DNA from: Bradyrhizobium sp. CCBAU 53338
GTDB taxonomy: Bacteria; Pseudomonadota; Alphaproteobacteria; Rhizobiales; Xanthobacteraceae
NCBI RefSeq assembly: GCF_015291665.1
Contig: NZ_CP030048.1
Span: forward strand, 5,146,001 to 5,210,000
DNA: 64,000 nucleotides
Reading direction: 5' to 3'
Shown here: positions 38,256-48,419 of the stretch, piece by piece
Layout: the number at the start of each line of letters is the position of its first letter
Position numbering within the stretch: position 1 is the first letter of the stretch
The notes under the pieces: generated by a model
What the model was told of the DNA's origin: nothing
Seen by the model: the letters and a program-made list of their open reading frames with translations, nothing else
The model's database searches: none
Program-made: the position numbers and the translations under genes

Positions 38256-39016
38256 CCTGCGACGAAGCAAAGATCCTGCTTCACGCGCTGCTCGACAACG
38301 AGCTTGATGCCGGCCACGCGCGCGAGGTCGAAGCCCATATCGACAGCTGCCCGGCTTGTGCCGCCGAGTTCGCGGCGCAGCGCGAGATGAAGCGCGTGCT
38401 GGCCGACAGCAACCTGCGCTACAGCGCGCCCGCAGCCTTGCGCGCCCGCATCGAGGCGTCGATGCCGCAGGCGCGGCCGCAGCCGAGCCGCCGCTCGGTG
38501 CTGCGCGGGTTCGCGATGGGCTCGGCCGTCTCGGCGCTCGCCGCCTCTGGCGTCGTCGCCGTGGTGCTGCGCCAGGACGATCAGCAGCGCATCCTCTCGG
38601 AGATCGTTTCAGCGCATCTGCGCTCGCTCCAGGCCGGCCATCTCATCGACGTCGTCTCGACCGACCAGCACACGGTGAAGCCCTGGTTCAACGGCAAGCT
38701 CGACGTGGCGCCGCCCGTGATCGACCTCACCGCGCAAGGATTCACGCTGGTCGGCGGCCGGCTCGACTATGTCGATGCGCGCGCCATCGGAGCGGTGGTC
38801 TACAAGCGCCGGCAGCACATCATCAATCTGTTCGTGGCGCAGACCGCCAGCACCGAGCATCGGCCGCCGAAGACGCAGACCATGCAAGGCTTCAACTGCC
38901 GCCGCTGGGGCGAGCGCGGCCTGAACTTCTGGGCCGTCAGCGACATCGGCGGCGACGAGCTCACCGAGTTCGTCGACAAGTTCGAGGCAGCGATGAAGGC
39001 GAATGTGGAAGGGTAG
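38252..39016 (+). CDS. Zinc-binding (ZAS-type) anti-sigma factor
   Basis: This 254-residue protein has an N-terminal zinc anti-sigma domain with Cys3, His29, Cys33 and Cys36 (HIDSCPACA), one transmembrane segment (about 90-110, RGFAMGSAVSALAASGVVAVV) and a periplasmic domain of about 140 residues. It should hold the adjacent ECF sigma factor inactive. Coupled ATGA overlap with the sigma gene. A thiol-based or periplasmic signal is possible but not shown. Confidence 0.88.
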   Translation: MTCDEAKILLHALLDNELDAGHAREVEAHIDSCPACAAEFAAQREMKRVLADSNLRYSAPAALRARIEASMPQARPQPSRRSVLRGFAMGSAVSALAASGVVAVVLRQDDQQRILSEIVSAHLRSLQAGHLIDVVSTDQHTVKPWFNGKLDVAPPVIDLTAQGFTLVGGRLDYVDARAIGAVVYKRRQHIINLFVAQTASTEHRPPKTQTMQGFNCRRWGERGLNFWAVSDIGGDELTEFVDKFEAAMKANVEG

Positions 39017-39056
39017 CTTTATCTCACACCATGAGTGCCGAGATACCTCGGCGATA

Positions 39057-40448
39057 TCACGCCGACCGCCGCACAGCGTTGTCCACCAGCGTCTTGCCGA
39101 GCGACCAGATCGCGCCAGGGACCTTGTGGCTGCCGGCGATGACGTCGTCGAAGGCTCGCTCGATCCAGTTGCAGTCTTCTTCGGTGATGGTGAGCGGCGG
39201 CAGCAGCTTGATCGTGTGGCTACCGTGACCGGCGACCTGTGTCAGGATCTTGTGATCCTTGAATAGCGGCACGGTGATGAGCTGGCAGAACAGGCCCTTG
39301 TTGGCGGCCTCGAGCACGTTCCAGGACGCCCGCAGGCGGAGCGATTTCGGCGGTCCGAACTCGATGCCGATCATCAGGCCCTTGCCGCGGACTTCTTTCA
39401 TCAGTTCGTAGCCGGGCACCATGCGCGTCAGCGCGAGGCGAAGCTCGGCGCCACGCTTGGCGGCGGCCTCGATCAGCTTCTCCGATTCCATCACGTCGAG
39501 CGTGGCGATGCCCGCCGCCATCGCGAGGTCGTTCTTGGAGAAGGTCGAACCGTGCACCACGGCGCGGTCCATCTGGTTGAAGATCTTGTCGAAGATGCTC
39601 TTGCGCGTCAGCACGGCACCGACTGGCACATGGCCGCCCGAGAGCGACTTCGACAGCAGCACCATGTCGGGCTCGACGTTCCAGTGCTCGACCGCGAGGA
39701 AGCGGCCGGTGCGGCCCATGCCGGTCTGGATCTCGTCGGCGACGAACAGCGTGCCGTACTTCTTGCAGAGCGCGGCCGCGCCCGGCAGGAATTCGTCGGA
39801 GGGCATGTTGACGCCCTTGCCCTGGATGGGCTCGACGACGAAGGCGGCGACCTCCCGCGAGGCCAGCGCTTTCTCGAGCGCGGCGAGATCGTTGAACGGA
39901 ACCGGGGTACATCCCGGCAGCAACGGCTCGAAGCCGGTACGGAAGTTCGAATCTCCGGTCAGCGACAGCGCGCCATAGGTCAGGCCGTGATAGCCGTGCG
40001 CGCAGTACACGATACCGGGACGGCCCGTAGCCCCGCGCGCGAACTTGATCGCGGCCTCGACGCATTCGGCGCCGGAATTGGCGAAGAAGGCCTTGTCGAG
40101 GTAGGGAACGTATTTCAACAGCCGCTCGGCGAGCACGCCGGCCAGCGTCGAGACGTCGAACTGGACGAGATTGGGCAGATCGGCGTCGAGCACGCTTTTC
40201 AGCGCATCGCGCATGACCGGATGGTTACGCCCGATCGCGAACACGCCAAAGCCGGACAACAGGTCGAGATAGCGCGCGCCCTCTCGATCGTAGAGGTACT
40301 GCCCCTGCCCCTTCTGGAAGCCGACGTCGTAGCCGATGGTCTTGAGAACCCGGACGAACTGCTCGTTCAGGTACCGATTATGCAGGGTGCTGCGCTGGGC
40401 CTGACGGTCCGCGAACAGCTGGGACATGTCTGGATTTGGACTGTTCAT
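39057..40448 (-). CDS. hpnO: HpnO, hopanoid side-chain aminotransferase
   Basis: This 463-residue class III aminotransferase has the PLP-dependent segments [33 protein letters not shown] and [16 protein letters not shown], with the PLP lysine in the SKSLSGG loop. By itself it resembles ornithine/acetylornithine-type transaminases; the position two genes from hpnN identifies it as HpnO, needed for aminobacteriohopanetriol formation from ribosylhopane or a related intermediate. The symbol rests on context plus length. It is convergent with the anti-sigma gene at 39016. Confidence 0.78.
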   Translation of the reverse strand: MNSPNPDMSQLFADRQAQRSTLHNRYLNEQFVRVLKTIGYDVGFQKGQGQYLYDREGARYLDLLSGFGVFAIGRNHPVMRDALKSVLDADLPNLVQFDVSTLAGVLAERLLKYVPYLDKAFFANSGAECVEAAIKFARGATGRPGIVYCAHGYHGLTYGALSLTGDSNFRTGFEPLLPGCTPVPFNDLAALEKALASREVAAFVVEPIQGKGVNMPSDEFLPGAAALCKKYGTLFVADEIQTGMGRTGRFLAVEHWNVEPDMVLLSKSLSGGHVPVGAVLTRKSIFDKIFNQMDRAVVHGSTFSKNDLAMAAGIATLDVMESEKLIEAAAKRGAELRLALTRMVPGYELMKEVRGKGLMIGIEFGPPKSLRLRASWNVLEAANKGLFCQLITVPLFKDHKILTQVAGHGSHTIKLLPPLTITEEDCNWIERAFDDVIAGSHKVPGAIWSLGKTLVDNAVRRSA

Positions 40449-40590
40449 CCGCTACATACTTCGGTTGAGGGCCGCTTCGTCAACTGAAAACGGTCAGCAA
40501 ACGGAAAAGGGTCTGTGCGGCCTTTTGCCCTTTTTCGGACCATCTTCGCAAGCACAGCTTTAGACCATGTTGCACTGCCAAGGAACACTC

Positions 40591-41223
40591 ATGCGTTTGG
40601 CCCTTTACACCGGAATAATACTGGCAGGCAGTTACGCCGGCCTGACACCGGCGCTCGCCGCCGATCCCACCGGCGACTGGCGGGTCGCCGATGGCGTTGC
40701 CAACATTCGCGTCGCCCAATGCAATGGCAGCATGTGGGGCGCGGTTTCCTGGGAAAAACAGCCCGGAGGGCGCGACGAGAACAACCCGGATGTCTCAAAA
40801 AAGAACAGGCCGACACTGGGCATGGCGACCCTGATCAACATGAAGAAGACCGCCGGCGCCGAGCAGTGGGAAGGTCAGGTCTACAACGCGAAGGATGGTC
40901 AGATGTATAGTGCGACCATCACGCCTGTCGGCACCGACCAACTCGAGATCAAGGGCTGCGTGCTGGGCTTCCTGTGCGGCGGAGAGACCTGGACCCGCGT
41001 CGGTCCGCCGATCCCCCCGAGCACTGCCAACGCCATGGCCAAGAGTGCGCCCAAAACGACAGGTGCTGCGCCCAAGACCGCGCCGGCACACGGTGTCGCA
41101 GCACCAGCGCCGACGACGGCAGCTTCGAAAGGCGCCGCCGCGGCCAAACCCGGTCAGAAAGGTGCCGCCGATCCCGTCGGCGACATCTGTCTACTCCCTG
41201 AGATTGCGGGGTTTGCCCATTAG
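40591..41223 (+). CDS. Exported DUF2147 domain-containing protein
   Basis: This 210-residue protein has a signal peptide (LALYTGIILAGSYAGLTPALA) and a DUF2147 domain (DPTGDWRVADGVANIRVAQC to about residue 140), ending in an Ala/Pro/Lys-rich tail. The start at 40591 has an AAGGA ribosome binding site; ATG at 40567 would add eight residues. It lies between hpnO and hpnN on the opposite strand. Its stop lies 33 bases inside hpnN, an unusual tail-to-tail overlap. Function unknown. Confidence 0.8.
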   Translation: MRLALYTGIILAGSYAGLTPALAADPTGDWRVADGVANIRVAQCNGSMWGAVSWEKQPGGRDENNPDVSKKNRPTLGMATLINMKKTAGAEQWEGQVYNAKDGQMYSATITPVGTDQLEIKGCVLGFLCGGETWTRVGPPIPPSTANAMAKSAPKTTGAAPKTAPAHGVAAPAPTTAASKGAAAAKPGQKGAADPVGDICLLPEIAGFAH

Positions 41224-43779
41224 GGCCGGCTGGAACAACAGCACTGCGGCAAGCGTCGTCACCAGCGAGAGTGCGAGCAACTTGCCCATGCTGGACGTGC
41301 CGGGATGGCTCGACAGCCACAGGCTGCCGAACGCGGTCGCCGTCGTCAGCGCGCTGAAGAAGATCGCCCGCGTCAGGCTGGTCTGAAGCAGGTTTGTCCT
41401 GCCGGAGCGCCACGCCACGACGTAATAGATCTTGAACGCGACACCGACGCCGAGCAGCAGCGGGAACGCGACGATGTTGGCGAAGTTGAGCGGCAGGCCG
41501 ATCAACACGCAGATTTCGAGCGTCACCGCGCCCGCAACGAGGAGCGGCACCAGAGTCATCAGCACGTCGACGATGCGGCGCAGCGTGATCCACAGCAACA
41601 GGCCGATCACCAGCAACGCATAGATGCCGGCATGAATGAATGCATTTACCACGGTGTCGCCGGATTTCAGGATCGAAACCGGACCGCCGATCGCGGTCGG
41701 CTCGGCCTCGAGCACGGCTGCCGCAAACTTGCGCAGCGTATCGTTGTCGTTGGGATCGCCCTTCGGCTGAGCCTCGACGCGGATGATTCCGTCCTTGCTC
41801 CTCCAGGCGCTGACGAGATCCGGCGGCAGTGACTTCAGCGTGACCGGCTCGGCCTGCATCGCGTTCCTGAGCTGATCGAACACGATCTTCATCGGCGTCA
41901 CGAACACGTCCTGCGCCTTGTTGCGGGTCGCTTCATCCGAATTGGCAAGCTTCTCCAGCGCGTCGGCAAGGCGGCGCGAGGCGACCGCACCCGGCCCCTT
42001 CGCATCGCCTGCGGTGCGGCGCAGATTGTCGACCGAGGACTTCAGCGATTCGACATTCTCCTGGTCCGATGGCGCGGCATCGACCTGATCCGGGTTGAGC
42101 GCGGGATTCAGGATCTTGGCACCCTGCGCGATCAGCTTCAGCTTAGGCTGCTGGTCCTCCGGCACGAAGCTGTCGAGCGACATCACGCGCAACACCTCCG
42201 GCACCTTTTCCAGCTTCGCTTCGACCTGCTTGGCCTGCTCTTCAGACGTGGTCATCACGTTGATCGCATTGGCGCCGGTGTTCGGATCCTTTCGCAGGTC
42301 GAGGAAGGTCGCGATCGACTCGGCCTTCGGGTTGCGCAGGTTCATCGGGTTGAAGTCGAACTTCATGAAGTAGAGCAGCGGCAGGCCGGCGACCGCCAGC
42401 AGCAGCGTGCCGCCGACGACCAGCACACGGTGCTTCTCCAGGAAATGATCGAGCGGTGCCAGGAAGGCGTAGCCGACCGGCTCCTTCTCACCGGGCGGGT
42501 TCAGAAGCTTCAGGAGCGCCGGCAGGATGGTGATCGAGGAGATGAAGGCCACGAGCATGCCGACACCGGCAATCTGGCCGAGTTCCGAGATGCCCTTGTA
42601 GGCGGTCGGCAGGAAGCAAAGAAAGCCCGCCGCGGTCGCCATCGCCGCGAGAGACAGCGGCACCGCCGATCGCTTCGCCGCCAGCACGAGCGCCCCCGAA
42701 AGGTCGTTGTGCTTGTAGCGCTCGGAGCGATAGCGGACGCTGTACTGAATGCCGAAATCGACGCCGAGGCCGACGAACAGCACCGCGAATGCGATCGACA
42801 GGAGATTGAGCGAGCCGACCATCATCAGGCCCGCAGCGGTCGTGATCGCAAGACCGACGAAGAGATTGACGAACACCGCGAAGATGATCTTCGCCGAATG
42901 CAGCGCCAGCCACAGGATCAGTAGCACGACGAGCACCGTGCCGACCCCGTTGACGACAGCGCCCTCCTGGACGGTGGCATATTCCTCGTTGGCGATCGGC
43001 ACCGGACCCGTCAGCCGTACCCGCGCCTGATATTTCGTCGCGAAATCGAGATCGACCGCGGCCTTGCGGATCGCGTCGGTCGCACCCTTGCCGGGCTCCA
43101 GCGCGTTGTAGTCGAGGATCGGCTTGAACTCGATGAAGGCTCGCTTGTCCGAGTCCTGCAGCGGCTTGTCGCTGACGAGCTCCCGCCAGGAGAAGATCGC
43201 ATTGCCTTTGTTGAGCACGGTCTCGACCGTCTCTGCGATCTGGTTGAACGGCCGCTCGGTGCTGTCGAGCTTGACCTGGCCACGCTTGACGCCGGCAAGC
43301 CCGGTCTCCAGGGCGCCGGTGAGGCCGCGGATCGACGGATCGCCGGCCATGATCTCGATCAGGGGCGCGGCGGATTCGAACTGGCTGGTGATCTTGCCGA
43401 CTTCCTCGGTCGGCAGGAACAGCAGGCCATTCTTCTCGAAGAACTCGCCGGTGCCGAGCTGCTGCATCGACTGGAATTCGGTCTTGTTGTCCTTCAGCTT
43501 GGCAAACAGCGCGTCCGAAGCTGCGGTCGCCATCTCCGGCGTGCTCGCCTCGACCACCGCGAGAATCGTCGCGTCGCGGTCGAAGGCGCGGTCGAACTGC
43601 TGGTCGCGCTGGCGCCAGTCCAGATTCTGGGCAATCAGCGAATTGATGTCGGTGTTGATGGCGAAGTGCCGGGACGTGTAATAACCCGCCCCCACCGCCA
43701 GCAGGAGCCCGAGAACGACGACGAGGGAGGCAAACCGGGTACAGGCCCTGACGATGGCAACGACTACGCTTTGCAGCAC
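41191..43779 (-). CDS. hpnN: HpnN, RND-family hopanoid transporter
   Basis: This 862-residue MMPL/RND-type membrane protein matches HpnN in length and architecture: two halves of transmembrane helices and two large periplasmic domains, with VGLGVDFGIQYSVRYRSER in the first membrane core. HpnN carries hopanoids from the inner to the outer membrane. The gene is divergent from ispH-hpnH and lies next to hpnO, fitting the hopanoid cluster. The acidic GLGVDFGIQY segment is the likely proton-relay helix. Confidence 0.9.
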   Translation of the reverse strand: MLQSVVVAIVRACTRFASLVVVLGLLLAVGAGYYTSRHFAINTDINSLIAQNLDWRQRDQQFDRAFDRDATILAVVEASTPEMATAASDALFAKLKDNKTEFQSMQQLGTGEFFEKNGLLFLPTEEVGKITSQFESAAPLIEIMAGDPSIRGLTGALETGLAGVKRGQVKLDSTERPFNQIAETVETVLNKGNAIFSWRELVSDKPLQDSDKRAFIEFKPILDYNALEPGKGATDAIRKAAVDLDFATKYQARVRLTGPVPIANEEYATVQEGAVVNGVGTVLVVLLILWLALHSAKIIFAVFVNLFVGLAITTAAGLMMVGSLNLLSIAFAVLFVGLGVDFGIQYSVRYRSERYKHNDLSGALVLAAKRSAVPLSLAAMATAAGFLCFLPTAYKGISELGQIAGVGMLVAFISSITILPALLKLLNPPGEKEPVGYAFLAPLDHFLEKHRVLVVGGTLLLAVAGLPLLYFMKFDFNPMNLRNPKAESIATFLDLRKDPNTGANAINVMTTSEEQAKQVEAKLEKVPEVLRVMSLDSFVPEDQQPKLKLIAQGAKILNPALNPDQVDAAPSDQENVESLKSSVDNLRRTAGDAKGPGAVASRRLADALEKLANSDEATRNKAQDVFVTPMKIVFDQLRNAMQAEPVTLKSLPPDLVSAWRSKDGIIRVEAQPKGDPNDNDTLRKFAAAVLEAEPTAIGGPVSILKSGDTVVNAFIHAGIYALLVIGLLLWITLRRIVDVLMTLVPLLVAGAVTLEICVLIGLPLNFANIVAFPLLLGVGVAFKIYYVVAWRSGRTNLLQTSLTRAIFFSALTTATAFGSLWLSSHPGTSSMGKLLALSLVTTLAAVLLFQPALMGKPRNLRE

Positions 43780-44241
43780 ATCTTTTCTTTCTAGTGTTAA
43801 CAGCCTGCCGAAAACGCCCGCTGTTTAGCGGAGTTCCCTGGCGAAACCTATTGCCGTTTTAGGTCGTCCTCGCCGGAACAAGGTTCGAGGTAAACGGCGA
43901 AGGACCATGGCAAAATCATGCGGGGGCGGCCGGTATAGCCGGGGAGTTGAGGCGGTAAAGTGACGAAGGGGTGAGCACAAATGTCGCCGTCTTGCCCATC
44001 CGAAATGAAGCACTATAATACCTCAAATCGGCCCTATCCGGAACCGCGTCGCATTCCCACCTTTTCTTGTTGCCGACTTTTTGACACAAAGTGCTGTGCC
44101 TGCATGCGCCGGAACCTCGATGGGGTGGGCGGCTACCGTGGCTGTGACACCAATGGTGCGGATATTGCACCTTTGGCCGTTATCAGGGGTGCCGCCGGGG
44201 GCAACGAAGCGGATTGGTGCAACTTGCGTGATGGGCGTCCA
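43780..44241. other. Divergent promoter region between hpnN and ispH
   Basis: This 460-base region separates the divergent hpnN and ispH genes and must hold promoters for both transcripts. The ispH frame remains open upstream to 43981, but that stretch (Cys/Arg/Pro-rich) does not resemble IspH. A TTGACA-like hexamer near 44085 lacks a good -10 element at the right spacing. No EcfG-type or LexA site was seen. Confidence 0.5.
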
Positions 44242-45168
44242 ATGGAAGTTTATCTAGCGCAGCCGCGCGGCTTTTGCGCGGGCGTGGTACGCGCAATCGA
44301 GATCGTGGAGCGGGCGCTGGAGAAATACGGCCCGCCCGTCTACGTTCGCCACGAGATCGTGCACAACAAATACGTCGTCGAGAGCCTCAAGAGCAAAGGC
44401 GCGATCTTCGTCGAGGAGCTGTCCGAAGTTCCGCCGAAGGCGGTGACCGTTTTCAGCGCTCATGGCGTCGCCCGCAGCGTCGAGGAGGAGGCCGCCGCCC
44501 GCGACCTTCCGGTGCTGAATGCCACCTGCCCCCTGGTCACGAAAGTTCACAATCAGGGGAAGCGCTACATCACCAAGGGCCGTACCCTGATCCTGATCGG
44601 CCATGCCGGCCACCCCGAGGTCGAGGGCACGATGGGCCAGGTTCCAGGCCCCGTTCTGCTGGTCCAGAGCGTCGAACAGGCCAAGGCCCTGACGCTGCCG
44701 GCAGATACGCCAGTGGCCTACATCACCCAGACCACCCTGTCGGTCGACGATACCAGGGGCATTATCGAGGCACTTCAAGCCAAATTTACAGATATTCAAG
44801 GCCCGGACATCCGGGATATCTGCTATGCGACACAGAACCGCCAATCTGCGGTAAGGGACTTGAGCAAGCTGGTCGACGTGATCTTGGTGGTGGGCGCTGC
44901 CAATAGCTCGAACTCGAACCGGCTCCGCGAGATCGGCACTGAGGCCGGTGTCGCGAGTTATCTGATCGCCGATGGCCGCGAGCTCAATCCGGAGTGGTTG
45001 AAGAGTGCCAGGTCAGTCGGCCTCACGGCCGGCGCCTCGGCGCCCGAAGTGCTGGTGGATGACGTGATCGAAGCGCTGCGGCGGATCGGACCGGTGACGG
45101 TCTCGGTGCTCCCGGGCCGCGAGGAAAACATCGAATTCAGGCTTCCGGCCGAACTGGCTGCGAGCTGA
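44242..45168 (+). CDS. ispH: 4-hydroxy-3-methylbut-2-enyl diphosphate reductase (IspH)
   Basis: This 308-residue protein is the last enzyme of the MEP isoprenoid pathway, reducing HMBPP to IPP and DMAPP with an iron-sulfur cluster. The three cluster cysteines are at Cys12 (GFCAGV), Cys96 (NATCPL) and Cys194 ([10 protein letters not shown]), near the positions of the E. coli enzyme, which fixes the start at 44242. It lies immediately upstream of hpnH and supplies isoprenoid precursors in the hopanoid cluster. Confidence 0.93.
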   Translation: MEVYLAQPRGFCAGVVRAIEIVERALEKYGPPVYVRHEIVHNKYVVESLKSKGAIFVEELSEVPPKAVTVFSAHGVARSVEEEAAARDLPVLNATCPLVTKVHNQGKRYITKGRTLILIGHAGHPEVEGTMGQVPGPVLLVQSVEQAKALTLPADTPVAYITQTTLSVDDTRGIIEALQAKFTDIQGPDIRDICYATQNRQSAVRDLSKLVDVILVVGAANSSNSNRLREIGTEAGVASYLIADGRELNPEWLKSARSVGLTAGASAPEVLVDDVIEALRRIGPVTVSVLPGREENIEFRLPAELAAS

Positions 45169-45203
45169 CCTACCCGAATTTCAAGCCCAGAAAGAAACGT
45201 GTA

Positions 45204-46364
45204 ATGGCAATCCCCTTCTTCAAGGAAATGCGTATCGGCGGCTATTTGCTCAAGCAGAAAATGCTTGGCCGCAAGCGCTATCCGCTCGTGCTGATGCTGG
45301 AGCCGCTGTTCCGCTGCAACCTCGCCTGCGTCGGCTGCGGCAAGATCGACTATCCGGATGCGATCCTCAATCGCCGCATGACCGCACAGGAGTGCTGGGA
45401 CGCGGCCGACGAGTGCGGCGCGCCGATGGTGGCGATTCCCGGCGGCGAGCCGCTGATCCACAAGGAGATCGGCGAGATCGTGCGCGGCCTCGTCGCCCGC
45501 AAGAAGTTCGTCTCGCTCTGCACCAACGCGCTGCTGCTCGAGAAGAAGCTCGACCTGTTCGAGCCCTCACCTTACCTGTTCTTCTCGGTGCATCTCGACG
45601 GCCTCAAGGACCATCACGACAAGGCGGTGTCGCAAGTCGGCGTGTTCGACCGCGCCGTCTCGGCGATCAAGGCGGCGAAGGCGCGCGGCTTCACCGTCAA
45701 CGTCAACGCCACCATCTTCGACGGCCATCCGGCCGAGGAGATCGCGAAGTTCCTGGACCTCACGGTCGAGCTCGGCGTCGGCGTCTCGATGTCGCCCGGC
45801 TACGCCTATGAGCGCGCGCCGGACCAGGAGCACTTCCTCAACCGCACCAAGACCAAGAAGCTGTTCCGCGACGTCTTTGCGATGGGCAAGGGCAAGAAGT
45901 GGAACTTCATGCATTCCGGCCTGTTCCTCGACTTCCTCGCCGGCAACCAGGAATACGAGTGCACGCCGTGGGGCATGCCCGCGCGCAACATCTTCGGTTG
46001 GCAGAAGCCCTGCTACCTGCTCGGTGAAGGCTACGCAAAGACCTTCAAGGAGCTGATGGACACGACCGACTGGGAGACCTACGGCACCGGCAAGTACGAG
46101 AAGTGCGCCGACTGTATGGCCCATTGCGGCTACGAGCCGACGGCGGCGACCGCAGCGCTCAACAACCCGATCAAGGCGATGTGGGTGTCGCTCCGCGGCA
46201 TCAAGACCTCGGGCCCGATGGCGCCGGAGATCGACATGTCGAAGCAGCGCCCGGCGCAGTACATCTTCTCCGAGCAGGTCCAGAAGAAGCTCTCCGAGAT
46301 CCGCAAGGACGAAGCCGAGGCTGCTGCTGCGAAGGCTGCACGGAAGGCTTCGACGGCGGCGTAA
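45204..46364 (+). CDS. hpnH: HpnH, adenosyl-hopene radical SAM synthase
   Basis: This 386-residue radical-SAM protein has the CxxxCxxC motif at Cys38, Cys42 and Cys45 (RCNLACVGCGKIDYP). HpnH joins a 5'-deoxyadenosyl radical to diploptene, making adenosylhopane, the first step of extended C35 hopanoids. The C-terminal C-containing segment CADCMAHCGYEPTAAT and GEPLIHKEI fit the HpnH family. It lies 35 bases after ispH and is followed by a strong terminator, so the ispH-hpnH operon ends here. Confidence 0.93.
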   Translation: MAIPFFKEMRIGGYLLKQKMLGRKRYPLVLMLEPLFRCNLACVGCGKIDYPDAILNRRMTAQECWDAADECGAPMVAIPGGEPLIHKEIGEIVRGLVARKKFVSLCTNALLLEKKLDLFEPSPYLFFSVHLDGLKDHHDKAVSQVGVFDRAVSAIKAAKARGFTVNVNATIFDGHPAEEIAKFLDLTVELGVGVSMSPGYAYERAPDQEHFLNRTKTKKLFRDVFAMGKGKKWNFMHSGLFLDFLAGNQEYECTPWGMPARNIFGWQKPCYLLGEGYAKTFKELMDTTDWETYGTGKYEKCADCMAHCGYEPTAATAALNNPIKAMWVSLRGIKTSGPMAPEIDMSKQRPAQYIFSEQVQKKLSEIRKDEAEAAAAKAARKASTAA

Positions 46365-46386
46365 GCGCGCGAGGCCGCACGAACGA

Positions 46387-46425
46387 ACAAGGCCCGGTCG
46401 CCGATGGCGACCGGGCCTTTCGTTT
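46387..46425 (+). terminator. Rho-independent terminator after hpnH
   Basis: A 12-bp stem (46389-46400 with 46404-46415, GGCCCGGTCGCC / GGCGACCGGGCC) with loop GAT and a following T-rich stretch (TTTCGTTTTG) ends the ispH-hpnH transcript 25 bases after the hpnH stop. Confidence 0.85.
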
Positions 46426-46651
46426 TGTTCGCTCTCCACAAAGATGAAAAACAACCCCATGCACAGTAGAAGCGCGAGAACTCGCCGACATGAGAACTAT
46501 TCGGTTAGGCCATTGCAGCGTCGAGCAAATCGGCAGCGAACCGGCAAGGATCGCGACATAGGCGGCGCGGGCTCGTCTTCGTAACCAGCCGCGCCGTCAG
46601 CCGGCCGCAATCCAGACCGACTCAATTTCGTATTTTGCGAATATCGTTTGA

Positions 46652-48352
46652 CCCGACGAGGCTGGGCAAGAATTGGGCGTTGGCGGCTTCAGGCTGGAAC
46701 GAAGCGGCCAATTGGGAGCGGCGGCCGGATATTGGTCCAAAGTGCCTCTGGAGTGACCTGGATGTACTGCAGGAGGGCTGCGAGGATACCTCGGCAAATG
46801 ACAAGCGTCTTTGCGAGCGCAGCCAGGAACCCGTCAAATCCAAGGATGTTGAGCGCACGGGTGAAATTGTAGCAGAGCGCCATCAGGCTCCATTCGCCGC
46901 GGACCTTGTCGAAGCCGCGGACCAGAAAATGACGATAGCCGGCACGGCATTTGAGCGTGCCAAACGGATGCTCGACAATCCCCGAACGACGGCGCATCAG
47001 CTCGCCCGCGCCCTGCATCCGTGCGCGGTGGCGTTCGAGAACATCTTCATGCTCCCAGCGACCAATGGTGCGGTAGGTGGTGGTTGGTGAGAGACAGCGG
47101 ACCTTGAGCGGGCAGCTCCTGCAGGTCACTCCGCGGGCCGCGTAGCGGATCTCGACGCGGCCACTGACGTTCTTTTGCCTGCTCTTGAACGGATGCAGCA
47201 GCTGGCCCGCGGGACAGCGATAGGCGTCGATTGCGCCGTCATAGTTGAAGTCCTTGAGCGCGAAGCGGCCTTGCTTCTCGAGCCGCGCGTTAGCTTCGGG
47301 CAGCGGCACATAGGCGATGATGCCCTCGTCCTCGCAGGCCTTCAGTTCGACACTGCTGTAATAGCCCTCATCGGCCAGCGCCTGCAGTGTCTCGGCTCCA
47401 AGGGCCTCTTTGGCCGCCTTGGCCATCGCAGAGAGCTGTCGAACATCACTGCTGTCGTTGACCACCTCACTCGCGACAATGAGCTTGTGCTTGTCGTCAA
47501 CCGCGGTCTGCACATTGTAGCCTGCAATGCCCTGACCGTTCTTGACCAGAAGCCGGGCATCCGGATCCGTCAGCGACATTTGTGTCTCGCCACTCTCTTC
47601 CAGCCGAGCCACATCGGCCTCGGCACGCGAACGCTTCGCCATCAACGCCGCGACCTTCGCACCGATATCGCCGCCATCTCCTCGGCCATCACCGCCCGCG
47701 CGATCCGTCCCCGGCTTCTTGGCCTCTGTTGCATCATTGTCTTCAAGAGACTTGCGGTAAGCCTCGATCTCCTGGTCCAGCCTTGCGATCTGCTCGCCAA
47801 GCCGCCTGCGCGTGAAGATGGAAGCCTTGCTGGCGTCGCCCTGGAACAGGGAACCATCAATCGCTACGATCGTGCCGCCGACAAGCCCAAGCTCCCGAGC
47901 CAGCAGCACGAAGCTCCGGTTCGTGGCCTTCAGCGCCTTCCAGTTCTCCTTGCGGAAGTTGGCAATCGTCCGATAACCCGGCTTCAGCCCCTTCAGCAGC
48001 CAGATCAGCTCCAGATTGCGGCCAGCTTCCCGCTCTAGCCGGCGCGACGACCTGACCTGGTTGATGTAGCCGTAAAGATAGAGCTTCAGCAGATCGGCAG
48101 GATCGTACGGCGGCTGCCCGACTTCTTCCGCGCCACGATCCGCGTGGCCGAAGCCAAGCTTTGCAAGATCGAGCGCGCAAACGAAGCCATCGATCGCTCG
48201 CACCGGATTGTCCGGCCCGACATAGTCCTCAATCCGCGCTGGCAGAAGACTGGGTTGCTCCCGGCTCTCGCCGGTCTTAAATATGCGATTCGCCATAAGA
48301 CGAATCCTACATCAACTCTCAAAAAATCCCGTTCTTGCCCAGCCTCGTCGGG
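46652..48352. mobile_element. IS1182-family insertion sequence
   Basis: An element of about 1.7 kb is bounded by perfect 21-bp terminal inverted repeats, 46652-46672 and 48332-48352 (CCCGACGAGGCTGG... inward from both ends), and contains one intact transposase gene. The size and transposase fit the IS1182 family. No convincing target duplication was found just outside the repeats. It lies in the gap between hpnH and hpnG. Confidence 0.88.
46689..48296 (-). CDS. IS1182 family transposase
   Basis: This 535-residue transposase has an intact frame. The DDE residues can be placed in GGTIVAIDGSLFQGD (Asp), QALADEGYYSSVE (Asp) and RRSGIVEHPFGTLKCRAGY (Glu), and a cysteine cluster (VTCRSCPLKVRCLS) lies before the last. 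It fills the IS element, leaving short ends of 37 and 36 bases up to the inner edges of the terminal repeats. Confidence 0.9.
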   Translation of the reverse strand: MANRIFKTGESREQPSLLPARIEDYVGPDNPVRAIDGFVCALDLAKLGFGHADRGAEEVGQPPYDPADLLKLYLYGYINQVRSSRRLEREAGRNLELIWLLKGLKPGYRTIANFRKENWKALKATNRSFVLLARELGLVGGTIVAIDGSLFQGDASKASIFTRRRLGEQIARLDQEIEAYRKSLEDNDATEAKKPGTDRAGGDGRGDGGDIGAKVAALMAKRSRAEADVARLEESGETQMSLTDPDARLLVKNGQGIAGYNVQTAVDDKHKLIVASEVVNDSSDVRQLSAMAKAAKEALGAETLQALADEGYYSSVELKACEDEGIIAYVPLPEANARLEKQGRFALKDFNYDGAIDAYRCPAGQLLHPFKSRQKNVSGRVEIRYAARGVTCRSCPLKVRCLSPTTTYRTIGRWEHEDVLERHRARMQGAGELMRRRSGIVEHPFGTLKCRAGYRHFLVRGFDKVRGEWSLMALCYNFTRALNILGFDGFLAALAKTLVICRGILAALLQYIQVTPEALWTNIRPPLPIGRFVPA

Positions 48353-48419
48353 CAAAACGGTGGCACTATGCCATGCTGGCCGTTTCGAAAGCGGTCTTCA
48401 TCGCTGAGGATAGACTGAC

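Noticed and set aside
46640..48365. Target-site duplication of the IS1182 element
   Set aside because: Bases next to the two terminal repeats do not match as a clear direct repeat.
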